A DNA stretch of 45,465 bases from Lachnospiraceae bacterium (GTDB lineage: Bacteria > Bacillota > Clostridia > Lachnospirales > Lachnospiraceae): positions 1-45,465 of the forward strand of contig JAFWCK010000063.1 of assembly GCA_017536965.1 (NCBI GenBank). Reading direction: 5' to 3'. A program made the position numbers and the translations under genes. This document shows, in pieces, positions 1-8,588 of this stretch. Every line of letters begins with the position of its first letter. Position 1 is the first letter of the stretch. The notes beneath the pieces are model-generated. The model saw nothing but the letters and a program-made list of their open reading frames with translations. It ran no database searches and was not told where the DNA came from.

Positions 1-540
1 AATGATCTCATCAATACATTCGCCAGCCACCTTTTCCATACACTCCGGATCTTCTTTTCCGGCGGCATATTCCACAGCAGGAACAGTGACGATACGCACA
101 TTCGGTACGCCGCTGATATCCTGGTTTGCTGCTTTCGCGCGACGGAGAACATCTACGCAGATGCTAACGCCCGGCTTTCCTGCTTTCTCCATGCATGCGC
201 CTGCATCATGTCTGCCCTGGGAATGAGCGTCTTTGACGCCTTCCAGCCAGGCATCACAAAGCTTGGCGACTTCCAGCGCCTTCTCAGGCGGATCGATCGG
301 TGTTCCAAAAGAATTCATGCGGAGGATCTTAACCTCCGGATAACGTTCTTTCAGTTTCTTCTCCACTGCATCGAAAAACGGATCGCTGGTAGTACCGAAA
401 TACATAGGAATGTTGATGCTCATCAGCGCGATAGTCTTGCCGTTCAGATCATCAAGACGCGGTGCAAAAAGTCCTTCCCGATGCGGGCTTTCGAGTATGC
501 CTGACGGCTCGAGGATCTCTATGGAAACTTGTTGACTCAT
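1..540 (-). CDS. UGSC-family (seleno)protein homologue, partial (3' end outside window)
   Basis: The reading frame starts at ATG 540 behind an AGGAG site and runs open for 180 codons to the left edge, so the C-terminus is missing. The N-terminus (a LEPSG stretch, then APRLDDLNGKTIALMS at about 26-41) resembles the UGSC family, whose members often carry a U/C-G-S-C redox motif. The equivalent site here reads D112-A-G-A-C116, so only the second cysteine of the motif remains. The function of the family is not established; a thiol or redox role is usually assumed. The gene lies 55 bp downstream of mtnA on the same strand and is probably in the same operon. The family call rests on the N-terminal pattern and motif position. 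Confidence 0.6.
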   Translation of the reverse strand, partial: MSQQVSIEILEPSGILESPHREGLFAPRLDDLNGKTIALMSINIPMYFGTTSDPFFDAVEKKLKERYPEVKILRMNSFGTPIDPPEKALEVAKLCDAWLEGVKDAHSQGRHDAGACMEKAGKPGVSICVDVLRRAKAANQDISGVPNVRIVTVPAVEYAAGKEDPECMEKVAGECIDEII

Positions 541-595
541 GGTATGATTCTCCTTTCTCCTTTTATCTGTTATTCCAATTCAGTATAGCATTGCC

Positions 596-1663
596 CTATT
601 TCTGAAACAACCGTTTCAGGTTTTCCTCAAATGGCGGATAAACAATTCCTTTCTCTGTCACGATCCCTGCAAGAAGCGAATGATCAGTCACATCAAAAGA
701 TGGGTTATAACATGGTACTCCTTTCGGCGCCATCGGCTTTTGGTACCACATAGTGCGGATCTCATCCGGATCACGCAGTTCAATAGGGATATCTGCCCCG
801 GTAGGTGTATTCAGATCAATGGTCGATGACGGACCCAATGTATAAACCGGGATATGATAATAATTTGCCAGAATGGCAACCCCGCTCGTTCCGATCTTGT
901 TTGCAAAATCTCCGTTCGCAGCGATCCTGTCACAGCCTACAAAGACCTTATCCACCCAACCGTTTTTCATCACGACAGATGCCATATTGTCACATATCAA
1001 TGTTACATCGATCCCGGCTTTCTGCAGCTCATAAGTCGTCAGTCTTGCCCCCTGCAGAAGCGGTCTGGTTTCATCAGCAAAAACCTTAAACTGCATGCCC
1101 TGCTCTTTCCCCAGTAGCATCGGTCCAAGGGCAGTCCCATAACAGGAAGTCGCCAGCGGTCCTGCATTGCAGTGCGTAAGGATCCCATCCCCTTCTTTTA
1201 ATAAAGAGAGGCCATGTGATGCGATCTGAAAACACATCTCCACATCTTCCTGTTGGATCCGATCCGCCTCTTTTCCAATCAGATGGATGACATCTTTTAC
1301 AGGTTTTTCTGCATTCTCATCTACGATTCTTTGCAGCCGGCGAATTGCCCAGGAAAGATTGACTGCCGTCGGCCGTGCGGTATTCAGGTATTCGCTCGTT
1401 TTCCGATACTTTTCCAGAAACTCCTCCAACGGGAGTTCTTCCCATTGTTGTGCTATGACAAACATCGCAAAGGCAGCAAAGATTCCGATAGCCGGAGCGC
1501 CGCGTACTTGTAATGTCTGAATGGCTCTGTAGCATTCCTCCGGCTGATCCAGCGTCAGATACTCCACTCTATTAGGAAGCGATGCCTGATCAATAATAAT
1601 GACTTTTTTTCTGTCGTCACTCAGGCAGATATTCTCCGGCCTCATTTGTTCTGGCAATTGCAT
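596..1663 (-). CDS. mtnA: MtnA-type aldose-1-phosphate isomerase (methylthioribose-1-phosphate or 5-deoxyribose-1-phosphate isomerase)
   Basis: This 355-residue protein has the full-length family layout. Visible motifs are RGAPAIG near 54-60, the catalytic cysteine in ILTHCNAG (C165) and the catalytic aspartate in [11 protein letters not shown] (D245). MtnA isomerises 5-methylthioribose-1-phosphate to the ribulose form; homologues act equally on 5-deoxyribose-1-phosphate. The start ATG 1663 follows GGAGATAG and sits 6 bp after the stop of the aldolase gene, so the two are surely co-transcribed. No other methionine-salvage genes (mtnB/C/D/K) are visible, and the aldolase neighbour suggests the dihydroxyacetone-phosphate shunt rather than the full salvage pathway. 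The exact substrate cannot be told from sequence. Confidence 0.88.
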   Translation of the reverse strand: MQLPEQMRPENICLSDDRKKVIIIDQASLPNRVEYLTLDQPEECYRAIQTLQVRGAPAIGIFAAFAMFVIAQQWEELPLEEFLEKYRKTSEYLNTARPTAVNLSWAIRRLQRIVDENAEKPVKDVIHLIGKEADRIQQEDVEMCFQIASHGLSLLKEGDGILTHCNAGPLATSCYGTALGPMLLGKEQGMQFKVFADETRPLLQGARLTTYELQKAGIDVTLICDNMASVVMKNGWVDKVFVGCDRIAANGDFANKIGTSGVAILANYYHIPVYTLGPSSTIDLNTPTGADIPIELRDPDEIRTMWYQKPMAPKGVPCYNPSFDVTDHSLLAGIVTEKGIVYPPFEENLKRLFQK

Positions 1664-1669
1664 TTTTTT

Positions 1670-2338
1670 CTATCTCCTTTCGCGCTGTCCATAATGATTC
1701 TGCGCAAAATCATACATCGCTTTTACATCATCTTCTTTCAGTTCTACGGGCTCACATCCACTGACAGCCAGTGCTTTCTGATAAATCTCCGCACTAGTTT
1801 CCAGGACAATAGTCGCTTTAAAGCAGGCGTTCAGATCTTTCCCGACGCATACTGCGCCGTGGTTAGCCAGCAGACATGCGTTCTTTTCACCCAACGCTTT
1901 CACTGTGTTTTCAGCTAGCAGAACTGTTCCCGGAAGTGCATAGTCTGCAACTGAAATCTCGCCGCCAATAGCTTGTGCGATTTCATCCGTGATTACTGGA
2001 ATTGGCTTCCGCAAAACTCCAAACACCGTGGATGCAACCGGATGCGTATGCAGGATCGCGTATACATCCGGACGATTCTGATAGATCTTTACATGCATTT
2101 GTGTTTCTATACTTGGTATACGGCTGCCTTCACAGACCTTCCCCTCCGGATCCAGAAAAACAAGGTCTCCCGGAGTGATCTCCTGATACGACATTCCGGA
2201 AGGAGTAATACAAATGATCCCTTCTTCTGTTCGAACACTGATATTTCCCCAGGTCTCGACGGTAAGATTACTTTCCAGCATTCGCTGCCCTGCAGCGATT
2301 ACCGCTTCTGCCATTTCCTTTTTTGTTTTCTCTTCCAT
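1670..2338 (-). CDS. class II (L-fuculose-phosphate-type) aldolase
   Basis: This is a 222-residue zinc-dependent aldolase of the AraD/FucA family. It has the GNISVR substrate loop near the N-terminus, the zinc-ligand pair in LHTHPVAS, and a third histidine in ANHGAVCVGK. Such enzymes cleave sugar-1-phosphates to dihydroxyacetone phosphate and an aldehyde. Next to an MtnA isomerase, the expected substrate is 5-deoxyribulose-1-phosphate or 5-methylthioribulose-1-phosphate. I chose ATG 2338 (MEEKTKKE...). An upstream in-frame start at 2398 would overlap the preceding gene and add 20 residues without homology. The function is well supported as a class; the substrate is inferred from context. Confidence 0.82.
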   Translation of the reverse strand: MEEKTKKEMAEAVIAAGQRMLESNLTVETWGNISVRTEEGIICITPSGMSYQEITPGDLVFLDPEGKVCEGSRIPSIETQMHVKIYQNRPDVYAILHTHPVASTVFGVLRKPIPVITDEIAQAIGGEISVADYALPGTVLLAENTVKALGEKNACLLANHGAVCVGKDLNACFKATIVLETSAEIYQKALAVSGCEPVELKEDDVKAMYDFAQNHYGQRERR

Positions 2339-2378
2339 CCTTTTTCCACTCCAATCTTCCGCTGTCACAACAATGACG

Positions 2379-3005
2379 TCACTTCTTAAAATGATCAACG
2401 ATCAGCTCCGGGTCATAGTAAACCTTATCAACATCGCTGATCCGTGCTTCCCCGTTTTTCGCATCAATGATTGTAAATGAACAGTTATACGGAACACGAC
2501 CACGCCAATAATCTGAAGAGTCTTCAAACAGGAAGTTTACCATTCCCCTCATGGCACAGCCATGTGTGCTGATCAAATACGTTTTTCCATCGTCCTTAGA
2601 AATTAACTCTTTTAAAAACGCCTGTGTTCTATCGCATACTTCATAAATGTTCTCACCATTTGGAAACCCTGCGAAATGAAAAGGATCCATGTGGAACCGG
2701 TCAGCTTCTTCTCCCATTTCGGAAATCATTTTTCCTTCCAGATCTCCGAAATTCATCTCCAGAAGACGTTCATCCGTGATGATGGGGATATCATTTCCGC
2801 TCTCACGAAGAATGAGCTTTGCCGTTTCCATAGCTCTGTCTAACGGACTGGATATACAGTGATCAAAATGCATTCCTTTTATGGCCTGCCCGGTAAGGAT
2901 GGCCAGATCACGCCCATTTTTATTCAATGGTTCATCCAGCCTTCCCTGCATAACTTTTTTTGCATTCAGCGCCGTCTCTCCATGACGGACAATATATATC
3001 TTCAT
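2379..3005 (-). CDS. histidine phosphatase (phosphoglycerate mutase-like)
   Basis: This 208-residue protein begins MKIYIVRHGET, the phosphohistidine RHG motif of the histidine phosphatase superfamily. A second core histidine lies in ISTHGCAMRG and the conserved acidic residue in DERLLEMNFGDLEG. It is first in the operon with the aldolase and isomerase. A role removing phosphate from a pentose or nucleoside intermediate would fit, but the family is broad (sugar phosphatases, cobalamin and phosphoglycerate enzymes). ATG 3005 is chosen because homology begins exactly there; an in-frame start at 3092 would put 29 extra residues across the upstream terminator stem-loop. Confidence 0.8.
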   Translation of the reverse strand: MKIYIVRHGETALNAKKVMQGRLDEPLNKNGRDLAILTGQAIKGMHFDHCISSPLDRAMETAKLILRESGNDIPIITDERLLEMNFGDLEGKMISEMGEEADRFHMDPFHFAGFPNGENIYEVCDRTQAFLKELISKDDGKTYLISTHGCAMRGMVNFLFEDSSDYWRGRVPYNCSFTIIDAKNGEARISDVDKVYYDPELIVDHFKK

Positions 3006-3069
3006 TTTTTCTTTCTGCGTTTTGTTTTTATTGATACAGCTGAAACAGATTCCGCTCATAAATGAAAGT

Positions 3070-3096
3070 AACGATGCCGAAAAAAACGGCATCGTT
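3070..3096 (-). terminator. stem-loop ending the type IV pilus-like operon
   Basis: A perfect 10-bp inverted repeat (AACGATGCCG / CGGCATCGTT) flanks a loop of seven identical bases. It lies 26 bp past the stop of the 3123-3635 gene and upstream of the phosphatase start. The trailing T-run on the minus strand is short, so it may be leaky. Confidence 0.7.
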
Positions 3097-3122
3097 CTTA
3101 CAGAAGAAACATGATTTCGGAA

Positions 3123-3635
3123 TCAGTCCCATCCAACGGATTCTTTTTCTTCCGGTTCTTCCTCTTTCGAAGCCAGTGCAGCATCGATCAGTTTCATCAT
3201 TTCCCAGACAGAGCGAAAAAACACGGTCTTATCTTCATCGACCCATGTGATCCTTCCCTGCCAGCTGCTGTTCTGTCTTTGCTGAACTCGTACGATAAAG
3301 GTTCCTTCATCTCCATGTTTGCTCAGAATTTCTTTATCACTCATGACTCTTGCCCTCTCCTCTTTCTTCCAGGTAAAATTACGCGGACGTTCTGCCGGTT
3401 TTTTTTCTTTTGTTTTTTTATCATCCGAAAACTCTCTGAAGGTTGTTGCCGCATACGGGAACTGCAGCAAATCAAACAGATTCTCCAGTCGGTTGAGCAG
3501 TTCTCCGGCATTACGGAAAACCACCGGTTCCGAACTGTACCCGTGATAAAATTCTCCCTCCAGGTCATATCCGGTATAGCCGTCTACACAAAGCACGACT
3601 CCATTTTTTATTCCTAAATAATTCTGTGTACCCAT
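3123..3635 (-). CDS. hypothetical protein, last gene of pilus-like operon
   Basis: This 170-residue protein is not recognised. It begins MGTQNYLGIKNG and has two segments with a similar FR-x4-L pattern (VVFRNAGELLNRL near 40 and VFFRSVWEMMKLI near 140), separated by a highly charged, lysine-rich middle. It may therefore hold two related alpha/beta units. No signal peptide or membrane segment is seen, so it is probably cytoplasmic. The ATG at 3635 follows AAAGGAGAG and lies 13 bp after the stop of the BTAD regulator, so the two are translated together. An in-frame start at 3671 would overlap the regulator. Its position suggests an accessory or regulatory role for the pilus-like machine. Confidence 0.65.
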   Translation of the reverse strand: MGTQNYLGIKNGVVLCVDGYTGYDLEGEFYHGYSSEPVVFRNAGELLNRLENLFDLLQFPYAATTFREFSDDKKTKEKKPAERPRNFTWKKEERARVMSDKEILSKHGDEGTFIVRVQQRQNSSWQGRITWVDEDKTVFFRSVWEMMKLIDAALASKEEEPEEKESVGWD

Positions 3636-3648
3636 CGCCGTCTCTCCT

Positions 3649-4842
3649 TTAGTCATAGCGACAGAATACACTGTTTACGAAGTAATGTACTCCCGTTCGC
3701 TGTCTTCTGATCAGGAAATTATCATTGATCCTCTTTTGGACGATCTTGCAGTTTTCCATCGTTGTATTTGCAAGAAGCACCAGATACTGACCCTTTCCAT
3801 ACCGGCAAACAACATCACTGCGGCGGACAGAAGCATAGATGGAACTCCTAAGCCGCTCTGTCAGTTCGTCCAGCATACTGCCTTCCTTCATAGGATTCCC
3901 TTTGCCGTCTACTATCGTACAAAGCATAAGATACACGGACTGTCCGCCTCTTTCCATGTTTCTTTCCGTAAGCTGATAGATACCGCGGAATATCGGATAG
4001 CTGCAGCCATATCCGCCTCTGGCATCCGGGTCTTCTTCCATCAGTTTGGACTGGATCTCATCCAGAACTTCATAGTTATGATTGATCAGTTCGCCCAAAT
4101 GGTTCATCAGATCCTGCATGCGCTGCGTTGGACGAAGGCCCATAACACTCATATAATACTCGGACGTTTCCTCATAAAACCTGATTGCGTCATCATATCT
4201 GCTCATCGCCACGAGTGCTTCCATCGTTAAGGATTCCCATTCTGAGAAAGGATAGACCTTTGCAGCATAAAGACCCAGATCTTCCAGAAAGAACCATTCT
4301 TCTTTCTGCCGAAGGAGTTCTGCTGCCTCCTCCACACATTCGCAGAACAGTTCTCTGTAGCGTCTGGCTTCTTTCGCGATCCACAGAACGCTGGCCTGTG
4401 CCTCCAGAAATTCTCCCTTATACAGATGTATGGCATCCAGGAGCAAATTCGTTTTTTTGCTGATATCTTTCTCCTTATGTGCCGTTGCGATAAGCTGCTC
4501 GAATTCACGGGCATCCTCCAAAACAGGTATTTCATCGGTCCAGTAGAAGACTCCGTCCTTCTGCTCCATGTAGTTCACATCCGGAAGGCCGGACGCCAAA
4601 AGTCTTTTTTTGGCGTTGTAGATCACATTCCTGGTGGAATGGTGAATATTCTTAAGGTCCGCATTTTGAAAGATCGCCTGCTCCAACTCATCTCTTGGCA
4701 CACCCTTTTCGCCGGCATGGAGCAGTGCTTCCATCAGACTGATAAACCCTGATTCGCTGGATTTATTCTTTCCATTGATCAGCTGACCATCATAACTCAG
4801 TGAAAAAGTTCCAAACATATTCACTTTCAGTTCTTTGCTCAT
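3649..4842 (-). CDS. BTAD/SARP-type regulator with C-terminal degenerate GGDEF-like domain
   Basis: This 397-residue cytoplasmic protein has three parts. Residues 1-100 form an OmpR/SARP-like winged helix (KVNMFGTFSL opening, then a domain of the kind seen in DnrI-like regulators). About 105-260 is a bacterial transcriptional activation domain made of TPR-like helices. About 295-397 resembles a GGDEF fold in which the signature reads CRYGKGQYLVLLA, so cyclase activity is unlikely. It probably senses operon-related stress or a nucleotide and controls transcription. AGGAGG lies 9 nt before ATG 4842; the upstream ATG at 4863 overlaps the pilT stop and is less likely. The regulator sits inside the operon it may control. 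Confidence 0.75.
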   Translation of the reverse strand: MSKELKVNMFGTFSLSYDGQLINGKNKSSESGFISLMEALLHAGEKGVPRDELEQAIFQNADLKNIHHSTRNVIYNAKKRLLASGLPDVNYMEQKDGVFYWTDEIPVLEDAREFEQLIATAHKEKDISKKTNLLLDAIHLYKGEFLEAQASVLWIAKEARRYRELFCECVEEAAELLRQKEEWFFLEDLGLYAAKVYPFSEWESLTMEALVAMSRYDDAIRFYEETSEYYMSVMGLRPTQRMQDLMNHLGELINHNYEVLDEIQSKLMEEDPDARGGYGCSYPIFRGIYQLTERNMERGGQSVYLMLCTIVDGKGNPMKEGSMLDELTERLRSSIYASVRRSDVVCRYGKGQYLVLLANTTMENCKIVQKRINDNFLIRRQRTGVHYFVNSVFCRYD

Positions 4843-4859
4843 TTGTGCAGCCCTCCTGC

Positions 4860-5918
4860 TCAAATTTCAAGCCTCTTGCTCATATTATCATAATGAACGC
4901 ATGAGATAAGCGCTGTCTCCTTGCTTATCCGCCCTTCTCTGTATAATTTCAAAAGGCTTGAATCCATTGTAAACATCCCCTCTGCAGCACCGGTCTGCAT
5001 GACAGAATCCAGCTGATGCAGCTTGCCGTCGCGGATCATATTCTGGACAGCTGGTGTACACTTCAGCACTTCAAATGCAGGAATCAATGTTCCGTCAACT
5101 CCTGGAACAAGCTGCTGACACACGATCCCTTTCAGTATCTGGGCAAGCTGGATCTTAACCTGATGCTGCGCCGATGCAGGGAAAACATCTATGATCCTGT
5201 TGATCGTATTGGCAGCGCTGCTCGTATGAAGGGTGCTGAAAAGTAAAGTACCTGTTTCCGCTGCCGTAATAGCAGAAGAAATGGTGTCGTAATCTCTCAT
5301 TTCTCCAAGCAGGATAACATCCGGACTTTCCCGCAAAGCAGACCGCAGAGATTCCAGATATCCCGGCGTATCAATAAATATCTCTCTTTGCGTTACGATC
5401 GCTTTTTCATGACGGTGAACATATTCGATCGGATCTTCCATCGTGATGATATGACACGACCTGGACTTATTGATCCTATCGATCATACAGGCAAGCGTCG
5501 TTGATTTTCCGCTTCCCGCAGAGCCTGCCACCAGGACCATTCCTTTCTTATAGTCAGCCAACTGCAGCACACTTTCCGGGATCCCTAAACGAGCAGGGTC
5601 CGGAAGGCCGAATTTTATGACACGGATGACTGCAGCCAGAGAACCTCTTTGTCTGAACACATTCACGCGGAACCGTCCAAACTGAGAGATGGAAAAGGAA
5701 AAATCATCATCCTCATGCCGTTCCAGATTTGTTTTTTCCCTCCCGCTTTCGTCATAAATTTCATTCACGAGTGCTGCGATCGTGTCCGGAACAAGTTTTT
5801 CCTCGCCGATCCGCAGCTGTTCCCCATATGCTTTTAATGTGACTGGAAGTCCTGCGATCAAAAAAATATCAGATGCTTCCTTCTCTACTGCAAGTGCTAG
5901 TATTTCACCTATGTTCAT
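4860..5918 (-). CDS. pilT: PilT-type secretion/retraction ATPase
   Basis: This 352-residue hexameric AAA-like ATPase has close to the usual PilT length. It carries Walker A GSAGSGKS (132-139), Asp box EDPIE (161-165), Walker B VILLGEMRD (201-209), His box STLHT (228-232), and a C-terminal NMIRDGKLHQ segment matching the PilT AIRNLIRE signature. PilT normally powers pilus retraction. Here it is the only ATPase in the operon, so it may instead drive assembly, or a PilB may be encoded elsewhere. The start ATG 5918 follows AAAGGAGAAG. The gene is downstream of four small membrane proteins and a GspF homologue on the same strand. Confidence 0.9.
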   Translation of the reverse strand: MNIGEILALAVEKEASDIFLIAGLPVTLKAYGEQLRIGEEKLVPDTIAALVNEIYDESGREKTNLERHEDDDFSFSISQFGRFRVNVFRQRGSLAAVIRVIKFGLPDPARLGIPESVLQLADYKKGMVLVAGSAGSGKSTTLACMIDRINKSRSCHIITMEDPIEYVHRHEKAIVTQREIFIDTPGYLESLRSALRESPDVILLGEMRDYDTISSAITAAETGTLLFSTLHTSSAANTINRIIDVFPASAQHQVKIQLAQILKGIVCQQLVPGVDGTLIPAFEVLKCTPAVQNMIRDGKLHQLDSVMQTGAAEGMFTMDSSLLKLYREGRISKETALISCVHYDNMSKRLEI

Positions 5919-5948
5919 TTTGCTTCTCCTTTCTGGCAGATCCTGCAA

Positions 5949-6311
5949 TCAGTTTCCCTGCCAGAGATTATCCAATTCCGGTTCTTCTTCCCAGTTTTTA
6001 GTGATCTGCCATTTGGATACTTCAAAGCTTTCTCCATCCGCTTTGAGTTCCACTACGAGGGTGTATCCTTCTCTTTCAAACGTTCTGGATACGATATCCC
6101 ATGCCATGGGGGCATCGTTCATTTCATCAAGAAACTTCTGCCCGTCTTCCTCCAGAAGATATCTTGTTCTAACCGCTTCACTGTAGCGCTTTGCAAGTCT
6201 CATATCTGCTCCGGAGTTTGAGAACGAAAGGACCGCCAGCGTGCCAAGACAAATGCTGATCACGGTTAGAAGAAGAGCCAGCGGCCCAAGTCTGATCGGT
6301 ATATGCTTCAT
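5949..6311 (-). CDS. small single-span membrane protein of pilus-like operon (pseudopilin-like)
   Basis: This 120-residue protein has one N-terminal membrane segment (LGPLALLLTVISICLGTLAV, about 8-27) and a soluble mixed domain of about 90 residues outside. The topology matches minor pilins or pseudopilins. However, no type III leader peptidase motif (G followed by F-T-L-x-E) is seen, so processing is uncertain. The ATG overlaps the stop of the preceding gene as ATGA, implying translational coupling. It lies just upstream of pilT. No family is recognised. Confidence 0.7.
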   Translation of the reverse strand: MKHIPIRLGPLALLLTVISICLGTLAVLSFSNSGADMRLAKRYSEAVRTRYLLEEDGQKFLDEMNDAPMAWDIVSRTFEREGYTLVVELKADGESFEVSKWQITKNWEEEPELDNLWQGN

Positions 6312-6724
6312 CTTCCTGCCTCCTTTGCTGAACCAGTCTCCAGATCATATAGTTTCTCTCCATCATAAAAAACAGAAACCGTTCCTTTTACAAATCCCCC
6401 TGCCTCTTCCCAGGAGATCACCATCTTCATCTTTCCATCAGCAGAAGGAAGGAGCTCATCATCATATAGTGCCGTTACTTCTTCCCCAAGAGAAGCATTG
6501 CCATTTTCGTTCAGCACAGCAAACATGTCTTCTTTCGAATCAGATGCAAGAAATACCTCCGCTCCGGAAGCAGCCAGGGTAACAGCGTCCGAAAGTCGTT
6601 TTGCACTGCGGCTATGAGATTCTGCTTTTGAAAATGCCGCCGTGCATACGCTTATTACCAAGACTGATATTACCAGCATGATTACGATCTCAATATAAAA
6701 GCTGATGTTTCTTCCCTGTTTCAA
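6308..6724 (-). CDS. small single-span membrane protein of pilus-like operon
   Basis: This protein of about 138 residues has an N-terminal hydrophobic segment (YIEIVIMLVISVLVISVCTA) followed by an AFSKAE stretch and a soluble domain. The E preceding the hydrophobic run is reminiscent of the pilin E5, but the leader is atypical. The start is uncertain. A TTG at 6724 has GGAG seven bases upstream and clears the preceding gene by 16 bp; another TTG at 6757 overlaps the preceding gene. It is probably a pseudopilin-like subunit by position and topology, but no family is recognised. Confidence 0.65.
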   Translation of the reverse strand: MKQGRNISFYIEIVIMLVISVLVISVCTAAFSKAESHSRSAKRLSDAVTLAASGAEVFLASDSKEDMFAVLNENGNASLGEEVTALYDDELLPSADGKMKMVISWEEAGGFVKGTVSVFYDGEKLYDLETGSAKEAGR

Positions 6725-6740
6725 CCCTTTACTCCGTATG

Positions 6741-7184
6741 CTATCTGATATGAACAAAAACGCTTCCCTGATCCGTTACGAGTTTTAGCAGATTCTCGTT
6801 TATCTTTTCTGTTTCGAAATGTGAAGATTCTCCGATCTGCGTCGCATAGTCCGGCATCAGAGCGCCGTCTACTTTTCCGTAATCTTCCACCAGATATCCG
6901 TCGCTGATGTATATGCGGTTTCCATACCCTGTTCCGGAATCTTCCACGATCAGAACATTCCCATAAGTCTCGTCTTTTGCTATAGAAATATCCGCTTCAT
7001 TCATCTTTGTGACCGTCAGGAGATATGCCTGGACGGTCCTTTCCTGATTGTTGGCTCTCTGACGTCTGGCTATATTACTGTAAATGCCGGTACCGAAAAC
7101 CACCAACAGAAGAAAGCACCCCAGAAAGAATGCTGTGATCGCTATGATATAGATTCCCGAATGTCGCGTTTTCTTTTCAGACAT
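6741..7184 (-). CDS. DUF4860-type membrane protein
   Basis: This 147-residue protein has a basic N-terminus, one membrane span (GIYIIAITAFFLGCFLLLVV, about 10-29) and a soluble domain with GNRIYISDGYLVEDYG. That pattern is recalled for the clostridial DUF4860 family, whose function is unknown. It is the third of four consecutive small single-span proteins in the operon. The gene starts 3 bp after the preceding stop. A pilin-like or scaffold role is inferred from context only. Confidence 0.7.
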   Translation of the reverse strand: MSEKKTRHSGIYIIAITAFFLGCFLLLVVFGTGIYSNIARRQRANNQERTVQAYLLTVTKMNEADISIAKDETYGNVLIVEDSGTGYGNRIYISDGYLVEDYGKVDGALMPDYATQIGESSHFETEKINENLLKLVTDQGSVFVHIR

Positions 7185-7187
7185 CTT

Positions 7188-7508
7188 TTAGTGTATCCTC
7201 TTTGTCACCCTTACATCAGGCATCTGGTTCTGGGCAAAAGCCTGATATGTTACATAATAATCTGTGGTATTGACGCGCAATCCATAGTTTTCTTCGAGAT
7301 ATGCAAGGTTTGGCGGGTAAGCCCCTTCCACGGTATAGCACTGCAGGGCACTCTTCTGGACAGCCAGCTGAATTGCCTTGGCCGTCTCGCTGTCATTGCC
7401 GGATGCAGGTGACTTATAAATGAAAAATGCGATGAAAAACACACAGACTGCCGCAAGCACAGCCAGCAAAGCACTTTTCCATTTTTTCTTTTGCCTGTCA
7501 CTATACAT
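7188..7508 (-). CDS. small pilin-like membrane protein
   Basis: This 106-residue protein has a basic N-terminal tail (YSDRQKKKWKS), one hydrophobic segment (ALLAVLAAVCVFFIAFFIY) and a short soluble domain. That domain contains SALQCYTVEGAYPPNLAYLEENYGL, of which the CYTVEGAYPPNL part is typical of type II pseudopilins and type IV pilins after helix 1. No classical leader motif is present. It is a good candidate for the major filament subunit, or a minor one, of the operon. AGGAT precedes ATG 7508, and the stop lies 3 bp before the DUF4860 gene. Confidence 0.7.
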   Translation of the reverse strand: MYSDRQKKKWKSALLAVLAAVCVFFIAFFIYKSPASGNDSETAKAIQLAVQKSALQCYTVEGAYPPNLAYLEENYGLRVNTTDYYVTYQAFAQNQMPDVRVTKRIH

Positions 7509-7514
7509 ATCGTT

Positions 7515-8564
7515 TTATCCTATTGAGTTCATTATGCCTATCAGCGGAAGCATTACGCTTAAAAGCGCAATTGCTATGGTGATCATCAATATGCCGGAAA
7601 GCAGCGGCTCTATGGTGCCAACCAGTTTTTCTGTGCGGTCATTGCAATCTGCGGCAAGAAGCTCTGTAAGCCTTCTTAAGACTTCATCACTGTTTCCGCT
7701 TCTCTCACCCGGAATAAGCATACGGCCATATATAGGCTCATATAATTCTGCGTCATTGGCTGCCTGCGCAAATCCGACGCCTTCTTCCATGCGCCTGATC
7801 ACCTGCGTCTTTATCTTTTCCTCTACCGGCCGGTAAGCAGTCATTGGAAGTGCGTCGAGCACGGCCTGATCCTGCATAGCTCCGCTCGCCAGAAATACTT
7901 CATAAGCAGAGGTAAAGCGATAAAGAGCAAGATTTTCCAGGAGCGATGCGCAGGTGGAATTCTTGGCTAATACTTTTTCAACGGTTTCTCTTCCTTTTCC
8001 GTTCCACATAATAATGCCAACGATCACTGCCACGATCAGCAAAACCATAAGGATCAGCACGACCCAGCAGAAAATGTAGGCAATATTAATATAGGCGTAG
8101 CTCCCGCTTGCGATGCTGCCTGTTAAAGTATTGTAGACTTCTGAAAACCGCGGAAGTACGGCAAACAGCATGATCACAAGCACAATGATGATCATGATGA
8201 TCATAGCGGTCGGATAAATGATCACCGAACGCAGTTTCCTGCTGATGGAGTGCTGCTCTTTGTAGTAGGAAGACAGCCGAAACAGGATATCCTCCAGTCG
8301 TCCTGTGGACTCACCGGCCTCCACCATTTTCACTGCATACTCAGGAAAGATCCCGGCTCCTTTCATAGACCCCGCAAGGGTACTTCCCTCATCGATCGCT
8401 CGTTCCATGTCTGCAAGCGCCTGTCCGAGAGGGCCTTTGCTGTCATGATTTCGGCCCAGAAGATTGACCGCTTCCGAAACGGGGATTCCGGCCTTGATCA
8501 TCATACCCAGGCTTTCACAGAAAGCACTTATTCCCAGAAGATCCATTTTCTTGTGACTTGCCAT
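7515..8564 (-). CDS. type II secretion/type IV pilus inner membrane platform protein (GspF/PilC family)
   Basis: This 349-residue protein carries the duplicated T2SSF domain with three membrane segments: about 112-140, about 158-185, and a C-terminal one ending LIGIMNSIG. The first cytoplasmic domain has SLGMMIKAGIPVSEAV and GESTGRLEDIL, the second ANDAELYEPIYGRMLIPGERSGN; both are family hallmarks. Such proteins link the ATPase to the filament subunits. It is somewhat shorter than the roughly 400-residue PilC of Gram-negatives, as is usual in Gram-positives. AAGGAG precedes ATG 8564. It follows the transglutaminase-like gene by 24 bp. Confidence 0.88.
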   Translation of the reverse strand: MASHKKMDLLGISAFCESLGMMIKAGIPVSEAVNLLGRNHDSKGPLGQALADMERAIDEGSTLAGSMKGAGIFPEYAVKMVEAGESTGRLEDILFRLSSYYKEQHSISRKLRSVIIYPTAMIIMIIIVLVIMLFAVLPRFSEVYNTLTGSIASGSYAYINIAYIFCWVVLILMVLLIVAVIVGIIMWNGKGRETVEKVLAKNSTCASLLENLALYRFTSAYEVFLASGAMQDQAVLDALPMTAYRPVEEKIKTQVIRRMEEGVGFAQAANDAELYEPIYGRMLIPGERSGNSDEVLRRLTELLAADCNDRTEKLVGTIEPLLSGILMITIAIALLSVMLPLIGIMNSIG

Positions 8565-8588
8565 AATTTCTCCTTACTGTGTATCTGA

